DNA of 64,000 nt from Pseudomonas sp. R4-35-07 (GTDB taxonomy: Bacteria; Pseudomonadota; Gammaproteobacteria; Pseudomonadales; Pseudomonadaceae): the NCBI RefSeq assembly GCF_003852235.1, contig NZ_CP027732.1, positions 5,146,001-5,210,000 on the forward strand. Direction: 5' to 3'. This document shows positions 15,701 through 23,406 of this stretch, one piece after another. Each line of letters starts with the position of its first letter. The first letter of the stretch is position 1. A program made the translations under genes and the position numbers. The notes below the pieces were generated by a model. That model searched no databases, had not been told where the DNA came from, and saw nothing but the letters and a program-made list of their open reading frames with translations.

Positions 15701-16968
15701 TTGCCGCGCCGCTGGCGTTGCCCGCCGCCACCGTGGCCCAGGCATTGGCGCGGCTGGAGCAGGAAGGCTATGTGCTGCGCGGGCACTTCAGCCCCGGCGC
15801 CGTTGAGGAGCAATGGTGCGAACGGCACCTGCTGGCGCGTATTCATCGCTACACGGTCAAGCGCCTGCGCCGGGAAATCGAACCGGTGGCGCTGCAGGAT
15901 TTCATGCGTTTTCTGTTCGACTGGCAGCACCTGTCCGACCACGCGCGTGGCCAAGGCAGCGCGGTGTTGCCGCAAATCGTCGGCCAGTTCGAAGGCTATG
16001 CCGCCGCCACCTCGGCGTGGGACAGCGACCTGCTCAGCGCGCGGATCAAGGACTACTCGTCAACCTGGCTCGACGACTTGTGCCGCAGCGGTAAACTGGT
16101 GTGGACGCGCCTGAGCCACAAGGCCGGCGCCATGGCCTTGCGCAGCACGCCGATCGTGCTGTTGCCGCGCAGCCAGGTGCCGCTGTGGAGCGGGCTGACC
16201 GAACAGACGGACAGCACGACGTTGTCGCCCAAGGCGCAAAAAGTCCATTTGGCCCTGCGCGAACAGGGCGCATTGTTTTTCGATGAGCTGGCGCACGAAG
16301 CCCATCTGCTGCGCAGCGAGCTGGAAACCGCGTTGCAGGAGTTGGTCGGCGCAGGCTTGGTCAATGCCGACAGCTTCGCCGGGCTGCGCGCCCTGACCAC
16401 ACCCGCCAGCAAACGCCAGGCACGCAGCAGCCGGCGTGGGCGCGGCGCCTTTATCGGCGGCATGGACGACGCCGGGCGCTGGGCCCTGATTCGCCGCGCG
16501 CCGAGCGACGCCGGTGCGCATTCGGCCGAGACGCTGGAGCATGTGGCAATGACCCTGCTGCGCCGCTATGGCGTGGTGTTCTGGCGCTTGCTGGAGCGCG
16601 AGGCGGACTGGCTGCCGAGCTGGCGCGAATTGCTGCGCACTTTCCATCGGCTGGAGGCCCGGGGCGAAATTCGCGGCGGGCGGTTTGTCAGCGGGTTGGC
16701 GGGTGAGCAGTTTGCATTGCCGGAGGCTATCCCGTTGCTGCGCGAAGTAAGGCGGCGCCCTCACGACGGTAGCTTGATTGCCGTGTGCGGGGCGGATCCG
16801 TTGAATCTGGTGGGTACGCTGTTACCAGGCAATAAGGTGCCGGCGGTGAGTGGCAATCGGATTGTGTATCGGGATGGGGTGCCGGCGGCGGTGATGGTGG
16901 GCGGTAAGCAGCAGATTTTGTCGGAGGTGGATCAGCAGGCGGTGCAGGAGAAGTTGATCAGGCATTGA
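12721..16968 (+). CDS. lhr: Lhr-family ATP-dependent helicase, long form
   Basis: At 1415 residues this is a long Lhr superfamily 2 helicase (E. coli Lhr has about 1538). Domain order: RecA1 with Walker A APTGSGKT (residues 50-57) and DEIH box (near 176), motif III SATQ, RecA2 with motif VI QRVGRSGHQ (near 365), the winged-helix and beta-barrel Lhr core to about 870, and a C-terminal extension of about 540 residues. Lhr moves 3'-5' on single strands and unwinds RNA:DNA hybrids; mycobacterial homologs respond to DNA damage. ATG 12721 starts the conserved region. The gene stands alone and ends before a REPIN. Confidence 0.93.
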   Translation: MNFPESTDKALDGFHPAVSTWFRSTFPSVTGAQAQAWPLIRQRRSTLIAAPTGSGKTLTAFLAVLDDLVHQGLANGGQLPDETLVVYVSPLKALSNDIQINLQNPLAGITEHLEKQGLPPLVIRTAVRTGDTPQKDRAQMRKRAPHILVTTPESLYVLLGSDSGRQMLASTRTVIVDEIHAIAAGKRGSHLALSLERLQALCAEPLTRIGLSATQKPIEAVSRFLVGTGRECAIVDIGHARPRDLDIEVPPVPLSAVMANDVWELVYNRLAELAREHRTTLIFVNTRRLAERLARHLSERLGKTAVAAHHGSLAKEMRLDAEQRLKAGELQVLIATASLELGIDIGDVDLVCQIGSPGSINGFLQRVGRSGHQVGGTPKGRLFATTRDDLIECAALLDCVRLGELDTLHIPVAPLDVLAQQIIAEVSAREWSEAALLRLIRRAAPYAELDEHHYQALLHMLADGYNGRQGIRSAYLHRDAVTHTLRGRRGARLTAVTSGGTIPDNADYSVLLEPQSLNIGSVNEDFAVESIAGDIFQLGNTSYRILRVEAGKVRVEDAHGQPPTIPFWLGEAPGRSNELSAAVARLQGQLDQLLSASPGDLLPAQAWLTDTLGLNRASAEQILDYLARARLALSALPSQDTLIMERFFDESGGTQLIIHTPFGSRINRAWGLALRKRFCRTFNFELQAAASENAIVLSLSTSHSFALDEVWRYLNSNSAEHLLIQAVLDAPLFGVRWRWNAGVALALPRYTGGRKVAPQIQRMKSEDLIASVFPDQIACLENLAGEREVPDHPLVEQTLDDCLHEAMDSDGWLALLRRMEAGDIRMVSRDLPAPSPMAAEILSARPYTFLDDAPLEERRTQAVLNRRWSDPQSTDDLGALDAEAIAGVREEAWPAPQGPDEMHEALMSLACIASQEVTPQWAEWLHTLTEAGRAYPLPNGLWVAVERLSCLQAIYPHTLALLPGFDEPWTFDEALVEVLRARLGGFGPLTLPEIAAPLALPAATVAQALARLEQEGYVLRGHFSPGAVEEQWCERHLLARIHRYTVKRLRREIEPVALQDFMRFLFDWQHLSDHARGQGSAVLPQIVGQFEGYAAATSAWDSDLLSARIKDYSSTWLDDLCRSGKLVWTRLSHKAGAMALRSTPIVLLPRSQVPLWSGLTEQTDSTTLSPKAQKVHLALREQGALFFDELAHEAHLLRSELETALQELVGAGLVNADSFAGLRALTTPASKRQARSSRRGRGAFIGGMDDAGRWALIRRAPSDAGAHSAETLEHVAMTLLRRYGVVFWRLLEREADWLPSWRELLRTFHRLEARGEIRGGRFVSGLAGEQFALPEAIPLLREVRRRPHDGSLIAVCGADPLNLVGTLLPGNKVPAVSGNRIVYRDGVPAAVMVGGKQQILSEVDQQAVQEKLIRH

Positions 16969-16980
16969 GTTTGAGGGCCT

Positions 16981-17054
16981 CATCGGGGGCAAGCCCCCTC
17001 CCACATTTTGATCTGTGAACCCAATCAAGTGTGGGAGGGGGCTTGCCCCCGATG
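16981..17054. repeat. REPIN between lhr and the MscS channel gene
   Basis: Two 25-base REP sequences (16981-17005 and 17030-17054) form a perfect inverted repeat around a 24-base spacer. They carry the GGGGGCTTGCCCCCGATG variant, one base different from the copy at 10.7 kb. The element lies between two converging genes. Confidence 0.9.
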
Positions 17055-17074
17055 GCGTCAGCTCAGCCACACCA

Positions 17075-19165
17075 TCACTGTGAGCGAGGCTGCTCGGTCA
17101 ACATCACCGCCTCCGGCTCATCCACCTGGGCAGTGCGCTTGGGCAACAACACCTGCTGTGGATAAGTTTGCGCGAAATGCACCTCATCGCAGTTATCCAC
17201 AAGCTTTTTCAGACGCTGGTTAAACGCACGGCTCACCGCATATTGCCCACCTGACACGGTACGGAACTGCGCTGTCAGCACCACGCCGTTAAGGTCCATC
17301 TTGTCGACCCCAAACACCTCCAGCGGCCCTTGCAGGTTGTACTTGAGGAACACATCGTCGCGGATCGACTGCCCGGCCTCGCGGATCAGCTCCACGGCTT
17401 TGTCCACGTCGGTGTCGTAGGTGAACTGCACCGAGAAGAACGCATAAGCGAACTGCCGCGACTGGTTGGTGACGGCCTTGATCTGCCCGAACGGCACCGA
17501 GTGCACGAAGCCCTTGCCGTCGCGCAGGCGCAGGGTGCGGATGGTCAGGCCCTCGACGGTGCCGGCATGGCCGGAGTCGAGCACCACCCAGTCGCCGATC
17601 GACAGGGTGTCTTCGATGATAATGAACAGGCCGGTGATCACGTCCTGCACCAATTGCTGCGAACCGAAACCGATGGCCAGGCCGACCACACCGGCACCCG
17701 CCAGCAGCGGCGCGACGTTGATGCCCAGGTTGGCCATGGTGGTGATCGCACAAATCACCACGAGAATAATCTTCACCGCGTTACGCAGCAGCGGCAGGAT
17801 GGTTTTCACGCGGGTGCTGGGCTGGCGGCTGGAGCGCTTGTTCACCGGGGGTTTGAGCGCTTCCTGAATCGCGGTATCGAGCACCACCCAGAACAGCCAG
17901 GTCATCAGCAGGATCAGGCCGATGCTGCTGAGGGAATCGCTGATCGCTCGGCCCACCGAGTTGCGCTGGGCAAACTCGAACAACGACACGCCCCAGATCC
18001 GCCCGAGGATTTCGATAAAGGCGATGGCCATGACGATGCGCAATATCGCGTGCAACAGGCTGAGAAAGCGCTCCTTGTAGGCGCTGCTGCGCTGGATCGC
18101 CACTTGGCTGCGCGACTTGAACAAGTGTTGCAGCACGGTGCTGAGGAATACAGTGCCGATCAGCAGGATCGTGGTGAACAAGGCACAGCGCAGAGCTTTT
18201 TGGTTGTCGTCGCCGGCACCGATCAGGTTGATCGCCGACACCAGCACCATCAGCAGAATCGGCCAATACCAAAGCCCGGAAAATACTCGCAATGACTGTT
18301 GCAACGCCGGGTGCTTGAGGCGCTGGGCCAGCGGCCGATTACGAATCAGATGCGCCACCGGACGCCGCAGGCGCACCACCAGCACGCCGAAGATCAGCGT
18401 GGCGAACAGGCCGGTAAACACTGCGATGCTGCTGGTGATATTGCCGCCGAACTGGCGGGCGATCTGCGGGCTGGTCAGTGCATCGCTGAGGGCCGCGAGA
18501 AAGCCGATCAGAAACAGCGGTTTGGGGCAGTAGTCGCGAATGATCTGCACCGCCGGGCGCTTGTGGCCGAGGTTGAACATGACAATGACGCACAGCAGCA
18601 TTGAGGTGGAAAAGATGCCGCTACTGGTGGCATAGGCAAAACACAGCGCCAGCGCCCGGCCCACGGAGTTGACTAGAAAGTGGCTGACAGACAGCGTCAA
18701 CGGCAGGCAGATAACCGCCGGGATGGTGTAAGGCACCACGTACCCCAGCACCGCCAGCAGGCGCGCCCGGCGCTGGAAAAACACCCGCTGGCTCAAGCGC
18801 CGGACGATCAGGCGCCCCAGCAGAGTCAACAGCGCAAAGGCGCCGATCCACACCGCCGAAAGCAACAGGAAATCCCCGGCCACGCTCCACGGCGAGCGCG
18901 CGGCCGTCTGGTTGACCAGCCGCCCTACTTCGTTGGCGGCGCGGTCGGCGCGCAGGCGCCATTCGTCGATGAAATTCTGGTTGAGGTCCAGCTTCTGCTG
19001 CACATCATCGATGCTGGAGCTGATGGCCCCCAGCAGGCCGCCTTCCACCAGCAATTCCGGCTTGGCCGGGGCTTCGGGCTCAGGCGCGGTGGCCGCGGCA
19101 TACAGTGCGCCATTGCCGCAGAACAGCAGCGCGCCGAGCAGTAATGCAGTCTTGAAATTCAGCAA
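17075..19165 (-). CDS. Large mechanosensitive ion channel (MscS family, YbiO-like)
   Basis: This 696-residue inner-membrane channel has a signal-like N-terminus, a periplasmic segment with a predicted helix (LLGAISSSIDDVQQKLDLNQ), and about eleven hydrophobic segments between residues 95 and 545. The pore-lining helix is in LLAGAGVVGLAIGFGSQQLVQ (near 505), followed by the beta domain with EDTLSIGDWV, the typical MscS middle. The extra membrane segments place it with the larger YbiO/MscM group that opens under osmotic downshock. The start is TTG with AAGGAG nine bases upstream; no ATG is nearby in frame. Confidence 0.92.
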   Translation of the reverse strand: MLNFKTALLLGALLFCGNGALYAAATAPEPEAPAKPELLVEGGLLGAISSSIDDVQQKLDLNQNFIDEWRLRADRAANEVGRLVNQTAARSPWSVAGDFLLLSAVWIGAFALLTLLGRLIVRRLSQRVFFQRRARLLAVLGYVVPYTIPAVICLPLTLSVSHFLVNSVGRALALCFAYATSSGIFSTSMLLCVIVMFNLGHKRPAVQIIRDYCPKPLFLIGFLAALSDALTSPQIARQFGGNITSSIAVFTGLFATLIFGVLVVRLRRPVAHLIRNRPLAQRLKHPALQQSLRVFSGLWYWPILLMVLVSAINLIGAGDDNQKALRCALFTTILLIGTVFLSTVLQHLFKSRSQVAIQRSSAYKERFLSLLHAILRIVMAIAFIEILGRIWGVSLFEFAQRNSVGRAISDSLSSIGLILLMTWLFWVVLDTAIQEALKPPVNKRSSRQPSTRVKTILPLLRNAVKIILVVICAITTMANLGINVAPLLAGAGVVGLAIGFGSQQLVQDVITGLFIIIEDTLSIGDWVVLDSGHAGTVEGLTIRTLRLRDGKGFVHSVPFGQIKAVTNQSRQFAYAFFSVQFTYDTDVDKAVELIREAGQSIRDDVFLKYNLQGPLEVFGVDKMDLNGVVLTAQFRTVSGGQYAVSRAFNQRLKKLVDNCDEVHFAQTYPQQVLLPKRTAQVDEPEAVMLTEQPRSQ

Positions 19166-19352
19166 AACACCGGGCTCCTTCAGAGGGTCTGTTAGGAACT
19201 GACGGGTTTGAGCCGTGATCGTTCCCCTGATTCAGCCACCTGTTTCCTACCTTCGGACGCTCGACCGTTTGTAGGAATGTGGAAACTTTCGGTCAAAATT
19301 CACAGTCATCCCAACACGCAGGGCAATCGACCCTACCTCAATGGGAGTAAGC

Positions 19353-20279
19353 ATGGCGGCGATTCATATCGGCATTTCCGGCTGGCGCTACACGCCCTGG
19401 CGGGGCGATTTCTACCCCGAAGGCTTGACCCAGAAACGCGAGTTGCAGTTTGCGTCACGCGCCGTCAACGGCATCGAAATCAACGGTTCGTTCTATGCGC
19501 TGCAAACGCCCAAGCGCTACGCGGAGTGGTATGCCGACACGCCTGAAGGCTTCCTGTTCAGCGTCAAGGCCCCACGCTATATCACGCACATCCTGCGCCT
19601 GCGGGATGTGCACAAGCCCATGGCGAATTTCTTCGCCTCCGGGGTGCTGGAGTTGAAAGAAAAGCTTGGGCCGATCCTTTGGCAGTTCCCGCCCAGCTTC
19701 AAGTTCGACCCGCCCCTGTTCGAAGTCTTCCTCGCCGAACTGCCCACCGACACCCAGCAGGCGGCCGCCCTCGCCCATCAGCATGAGCCGCGCCTGAATG
19801 GCAAGACGAGCATGAAGGCCTACGGCAAGCGGCCCATGCGCCATGCCGTGGAAATTCGTCACGCAAGCTTTGCGGTGCCTGAATTCGTGCAGCTGTTGGA
19901 TAAGTACGGCGTGGCCCTGGTGGTGGCGGACACCGCCGGCAAGTGGCCGTATGCCGAAGACGTTACCGCCAACTTCATGTACCTGCGCTTGCATGGCGAC
20001 AAACAGTTGTACGCCAGCGGCTATACCGACGAAGCCCTCAAGCGCTGGGGCGACCGCATCGAGCGCTGGCGTCACGGCAAACAGCCTGCGGATGCGCATC
20101 TGATCGACCCGAAACACAAGCCACGCGCCCGCAAACAGCGCGACGTATTCTGCTTTTTCGACAACGACATCAAGGTGCGCGCACCGTACGATGCCCGCCA
20201 ATTGCTGCAGCGCTTCGGGCTGGATACCAACCTGCTGACGGAGCCCGGACGACTGCCCGAGCCGGGGGTGCTGGCATGA
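19353..20279 (+). CDS. DUF72-family protein (YecE-like)
   Basis: The 308-residue cytoplasmic protein has the DUF72 TIM-barrel signatures: IGISGWRYTPWRGDFYP at the start, EINGSFYALQTPKRYAEWYADTPEGF, the FSVKAPRYITH strand, ILWQFPPSF near the middle and RHAVEIRHASF. The biochemical role of DUF72 is not established; structures resemble endonuclease-like barrels. I chose ATG 19353, after GGGAG, over ATG 19341. Its stop overlaps the next start (ATGA), and the gene opens a run of four overlapping genes ending in clsB and a YbhN-like gene. The 187-base gap upstream has no gene. Confidence 0.85.
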   Translation: MAAIHIGISGWRYTPWRGDFYPEGLTQKRELQFASRAVNGIEINGSFYALQTPKRYAEWYADTPEGFLFSVKAPRYITHILRLRDVHKPMANFFASGVLELKEKLGPILWQFPPSFKFDPPLFEVFLAELPTDTQQAAALAHQHEPRLNGKTSMKAYGKRPMRHAVEIRHASFAVPEFVQLLDKYGVALVVADTAGKWPYAEDVTANFMYLRLHGDKQLYASGYTDEALKRWGDRIERWRHGKQPADAHLIDPKHKPRARKQRDVFCFFDNDIKVRAPYDARQLLQRFGLDTNLLTEPGRLPEPGVLA

Positions 20280-21052
20280 CCCAGCCTGAGTTGATCCCCA
20301 CCACGCCCACCACTGCCATCACGCGCTTTACCGTGCTGACGGTCAATATTCACAAGGGCTTCACCGCCTTGAATCGACGCTTCATCCTGCCCGAACTGCG
20401 CGAAGCGGTGCGCAGTGTCGGCGCCGACATAGTGTTCCTTCAGGAGATCCACGGCACCCACGAGCGCCATCCCCAGCGCTACAGCGACTGGCCGAAAATG
20501 CCGCAGTACGAGTTCCTCGCCGACAGCATCTGGCCGCAGTTCGCCTACGGGCGCAACGCGGTCTACCCCCACGGCGACCACGGCAACGCGTTGCTGTCGA
20601 AATTCCAGATCGTCCGTCACGACAACCTCGACATCTCCCAAAGCGGCCACGAAAACCGTGGCCTGCTGCATTGCGTCCTGCGCCTGCCGGGCACCGGGCA
20701 GCAGGTGCATGCGATCTGCATCCACCTGGGCTTGCGTGAGGTGCATCGCCAGCAGCAATTGCGCTTGCTGGAGCAGCGCATCAGCGAGATTCCGGCTGAC
20801 GCGCCGCTGGTGGTCGCCGGCGATTTCAACGACTGGCGCCAGCGCGCCGACCTCAGCCAGAGCGGCCTCAAGGAGGTCTTCGCCGAAACCCTGGGCAAAC
20901 CTGCGCGCACGTTTCCGGCGCGCCTGCCGCTGTTGCCGCTGGACCGCATTTACGTGCGCAATCTGACTGTGCATAACCCCCGCGTGCTGACCACGCGCCC
21001 CTGGTCGCACCTCTCGGACCATGTGCCGCTGTCGGTGGAGATTGAGCTATGA
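20276..21052 (+). CDS. Endonuclease/exonuclease/phosphatase family protein (YbhP-like)
   Basis: The 258-residue protein has the metal-dependent EEP fold motifs in order: TVLTVNIHKGF (N-terminal Asn-His), FLQEIHG with the Glu metal ligand, the GNALLSKF strand, VVAGDFNDWR and LSDHVPLSV at the C-terminus with the catalytic Asp-His. No signal peptide is seen. In E. coli the corresponding gene ybhP stands next to clsB and ybhN, as here, so a phospholipid-related phosphodiesterase role is a reasonable guess but unproven. Both ends overlap neighbours by four bases. Confidence 0.85.
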   Translation: MTQPELIPTTPTTAITRFTVLTVNIHKGFTALNRRFILPELREAVRSVGADIVFLQEIHGTHERHPQRYSDWPKMPQYEFLADSIWPQFAYGRNAVYPHGDHGNALLSKFQIVRHDNLDISQSGHENRGLLHCVLRLPGTGQQVHAICIHLGLREVHRQQQLRLLEQRISEIPADAPLVVAGDFNDWRQRADLSQSGLKEVFAETLGKPARTFPARLPLLPLDRIYVRNLTVHNPRVLTTRPWSHLSDHVPLSVEIEL

Positions 21053-22311
21053 ACGTTGCTGTAGAACATATCGCCACCGATCAACCGCCGGATGACGCCA
21101 AGGCGCGTGACCTCGATTACGGCTGGCAGAGTGGCAATCAAATCGAACTGCTGGAGAATGGCGAGGCCTACTTCCCCAAGGTGTTCGAGGCCATGCGCGC
21201 GGCACAGCGCGAGATTCTGCTGGAGACGTTTATCCTCTTCGAAGACAAGGTCGGCTTTGAGCTCAAAGACATCTTGATCGAGGCGGCGCAGCGCGGGGTA
21301 AAGGTGGTTGCCAGCCTTGATGGCTTTGGTTGCGGCGAATTGAGTGTTTCGTTTTTGCGCGAGCTGGCCGAGGCCGGGGTGGCGGTGCAGATGTTCGATC
21401 CGGCCTCGAAAACGCTGGGCATTCGCACCAACTGGTTTCGCCGCCTGCACCGCAAAATCGTGGTGGTGGATGCCGCTGTGGCTTTCATCGGCGGCATCAA
21501 CTTTTCCGCCGACCACCTGGGCGACTTCGGCCCTGAAGCCAAGCAGGATTATGCGGTGCAGATCGTCGGCCCGGCGGTGGCCGACCTGCACCACTTCGCC
21601 CTGGCGCAAAGTGGTCGTCAGGTGCGCACCCGGCGTGGCTGGCGGCGGCGCCCGCAACGCCCTGCGCCGTGGTCCACGTCTGAGGAAGACGGCCTGGTGC
21701 GCTTGATTTATCGCGACAACGTGCAGCATCGCGATGACATCGAAGAAGCCTATATCCACGCCTTGAGCAAAGCCCGTACACGCGCCGTGATCGCCAACGC
21801 GTATTTCTTCCCCGGCTACCGCCTGCTGCGCGAAATCCGCAACGCCGCGCGCCGTGGCGTGCACGTCCAACTGATCATGCAGGGCCAGCCGGATGTGCTG
21901 CTCGCCAAGCTCGCGGCGCGCATGCTCTATGACTACCTGCTCAAGGATGGCGTGGTGATTCATGAATACTGCCAGCGCCCGCTGCACGGCAAGGTCGCCT
22001 TGGTGGACGATGACTGGAGCACCGTGGGCTCAAGCAACCTGGACCCGTTGAGCCTGGCACTGAATTTGGAAGCCAATGTGCTGATTCGGGATCGGGCCTT
22101 CAATCAGCAGTTGTACGAGAGCCTGGAAGCACTCGCCAGAAACCACTGCCAGACCATGCCGGAGAAACGTAAACCCCGCCTGTGGTTGTGGCGCCTGACC
22201 GTGGGTTTCCTGGTGTTTCATGTGATGCGCCACTTCCCGGTCCTGACCGGCTGGCTGCCAGCGCACAAGCCGCGTTTAAAACCCATCGAGAGTCCGGCCC
22301 ATGACGTCTGA
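21049..22311 (+). CDS. clsB: Cardiolipin synthase B (phospholipase D family)
   Basis: ClsB transfers a phosphatidyl group to make cardiolipin from phosphatidylglycerol; E. coli ClsB can also make phosphatidylglycerol. The 420-residue protein has two HKD motifs: HRKIVVVD (His134, Lys136, Asp141) and HGKVALVD (near 315), each followed by the family's G-G-I-N or S-S-N-L segment. Instead of the two N-terminal membrane helices of ClsA it has a soluble N-terminus, which fits ClsB. A hydrophobic stretch near the C-terminus (LWLWRLTVGFLVFHVM) may anchor it. It overlaps its neighbours on both sides. Confidence 0.9.
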   Translation: MNVAVEHIATDQPPDDAKARDLDYGWQSGNQIELLENGEAYFPKVFEAMRAAQREILLETFILFEDKVGFELKDILIEAAQRGVKVVASLDGFGCGELSVSFLRELAEAGVAVQMFDPASKTLGIRTNWFRRLHRKIVVVDAAVAFIGGINFSADHLGDFGPEAKQDYAVQIVGPAVADLHHFALAQSGRQVRTRRGWRRRPQRPAPWSTSEEDGLVRLIYRDNVQHRDDIEEAYIHALSKARTRAVIANAYFFPGYRLLREIRNAARRGVHVQLIMQGQPDVLLAKLAARMLYDYLLKDGVVIHEYCQRPLHGKVALVDDDWSTVGSSNLDPLSLALNLEANVLIRDRAFNQQLYESLEALARNHCQTMPEKRKPRLWLWRLTVGFLVFHVMRHFPVLTGWLPAHKPRLKPIESPAHDV

Positions 22312-23254
22312 AAAAAAAGGCTCACGGTTCCAGCGCTGGAAGAAACCCCTGACCATTGCGTTCTTCCTGCTGCTGATCGTGCTGTTCACCCTGCTTGCCC
22401 GGCGCATCGACTGGAGCGAAGTGCTGCAGACCCTGAGCGAATTCAAAGTGCGCACCTTGCTGATCGCCAGCGCGCTGACAGTGTGCAGCTTTATCGTCTA
22501 CGCCTGCTTTGACCTGATCGGCCGCACCTACATTCGCCAGCCGTTGCGCTGGAAGCAGATCCTGCCGGTGGGGATCATCAGCTACGCGTTCAACCTCAAC
22601 CTGAGTGCATGGGTGGGCGGCATCGCGATGCGTTATCGCCTGTACTCGCGCCTGGGGGTGAGCACCAGCAACATCGCCAAGATCCTGGGGCTGAGCCTGG
22701 CGACCAACTGGTTCGGCTATATGGCGATCTCGGGGGTGATTTTCAGCAGCGGCCTGGTCACCATGCCGCCGGGCTGGAAGGTCAGCACCACGGCACTGCA
22801 AGGCATCGGCGCGCTGCTGGTACTGGCCAGCCTGGGCTACCTGGCCGCCTGCCGGTTTTCGAAAAAACGCGCATGGACGATTCGCGGCATGGAAATCAAC
22901 CTGCCGTCGCTGCGCATGGCGTGTTTGCAATTGATGCTGGGCGCGTTGAACTGGGCGCTGATGGCGGCGGTGATTTTCACACTGCTGCCGTCGAAACTGG
23001 ATTATCCGCTGGTGCTGGGGGTGCTGCTGATCAGCGCGATTGCCGGGGTGCTTACGCATATTCCGGCGGGGCTTGGCGTGCTCGAAGCGGTTTTTATCGG
23101 CCTGCTGCAGCATGAAGCGTCACGCGGGAGTTTGCTGGCCGGGTTGATTGCTTATCGGGCGATCTATTTTATTTGCCCGCTGCTGATCGCACTGGTGATG
23201 TATTTGGGTGTGGAAGCTAAGGCCAAGGCGTTGCGGGTCAAGAAGACGGCCTGA
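22301..23254 (+). CDS. YbhN-like integral membrane protein (lysylphosphatidylglycerol synthase transmembrane family)
   Basis: The 317-residue protein has about eight hydrophobic segments (starting at residues 14, 55, 90, 125, 160, 220, 255 and 285) and matches the UPF0104/MprF flippase-type membrane domain, with the YAFNLNLSAWVGGIAMRYRLYSRLG segment and LTHIPAGLGVLE near the end. The synthetic tRNA-dependent domain of MprF is absent. A lipid-moving role beside ClsB is inferred from context. The start overlaps the clsB stop by 11 bases. The E. coli order ybhP-clsB-ybhN is reproduced here. Confidence 0.85.
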   Translation: MTSEKKGSRFQRWKKPLTIAFFLLLIVLFTLLARRIDWSEVLQTLSEFKVRTLLIASALTVCSFIVYACFDLIGRTYIRQPLRWKQILPVGIISYAFNLNLSAWVGGIAMRYRLYSRLGVSTSNIAKILGLSLATNWFGYMAISGVIFSSGLVTMPPGWKVSTTALQGIGALLVLASLGYLAACRFSKKRAWTIRGMEINLPSLRMACLQLMLGALNWALMAAVIFTLLPSKLDYPLVLGVLLISAIAGVLTHIPAGLGVLEAVFIGLLQHEASRGSLLAGLIAYRAIYFICPLLIALVMYLGVEAKAKALRVKKTA

Positions 23255-23273
23255 TACGAAGTTGAAACAGACT

Positions 23274-23394
23274 GATCGTCCCCACGCTCCGCGTGGGCAT
23301 GCAGCCCGGGACGCTCTGCGTCACCCGTGCGCATTAGCTTGGCTTGACGCGGAGCGTCCCGGGAGGCATCCCCACGCAGAGCATGGGAACGATC
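23274..23394. repeat. 121-base imperfect inverted repeat of a dispersed Pseudomonas family
   Basis: The element begins GATCGTCCCCACGC and ends GGGAACGATC, with inner arms CCCGGGACGCTCTGCGTC and GACGCGGAGCGTCCCGGG. It fills most of the gap between two converging genes, so it can fold into a long hairpin and serve as a bidirectional block. I recognise the sequence as a frequent intergenic repeat of fluorescent pseudomonads. Confidence 0.8.
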
Positions 23395-23406
23395 TAGGTC
23401 ACTGGC

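Noticed and set aside
12736..15975. A 1079-codon open frame antisense to lhr
   Set aside because: Low-complexity Gln/Arg/Ala-rich product without domains; a shadow frame.
10714..17054. Repeated GC-rich words considered as a CRISPR array
   Set aside because: Copies are far apart, arranged as inverted pairs, and have no regular spacers or cas genes.
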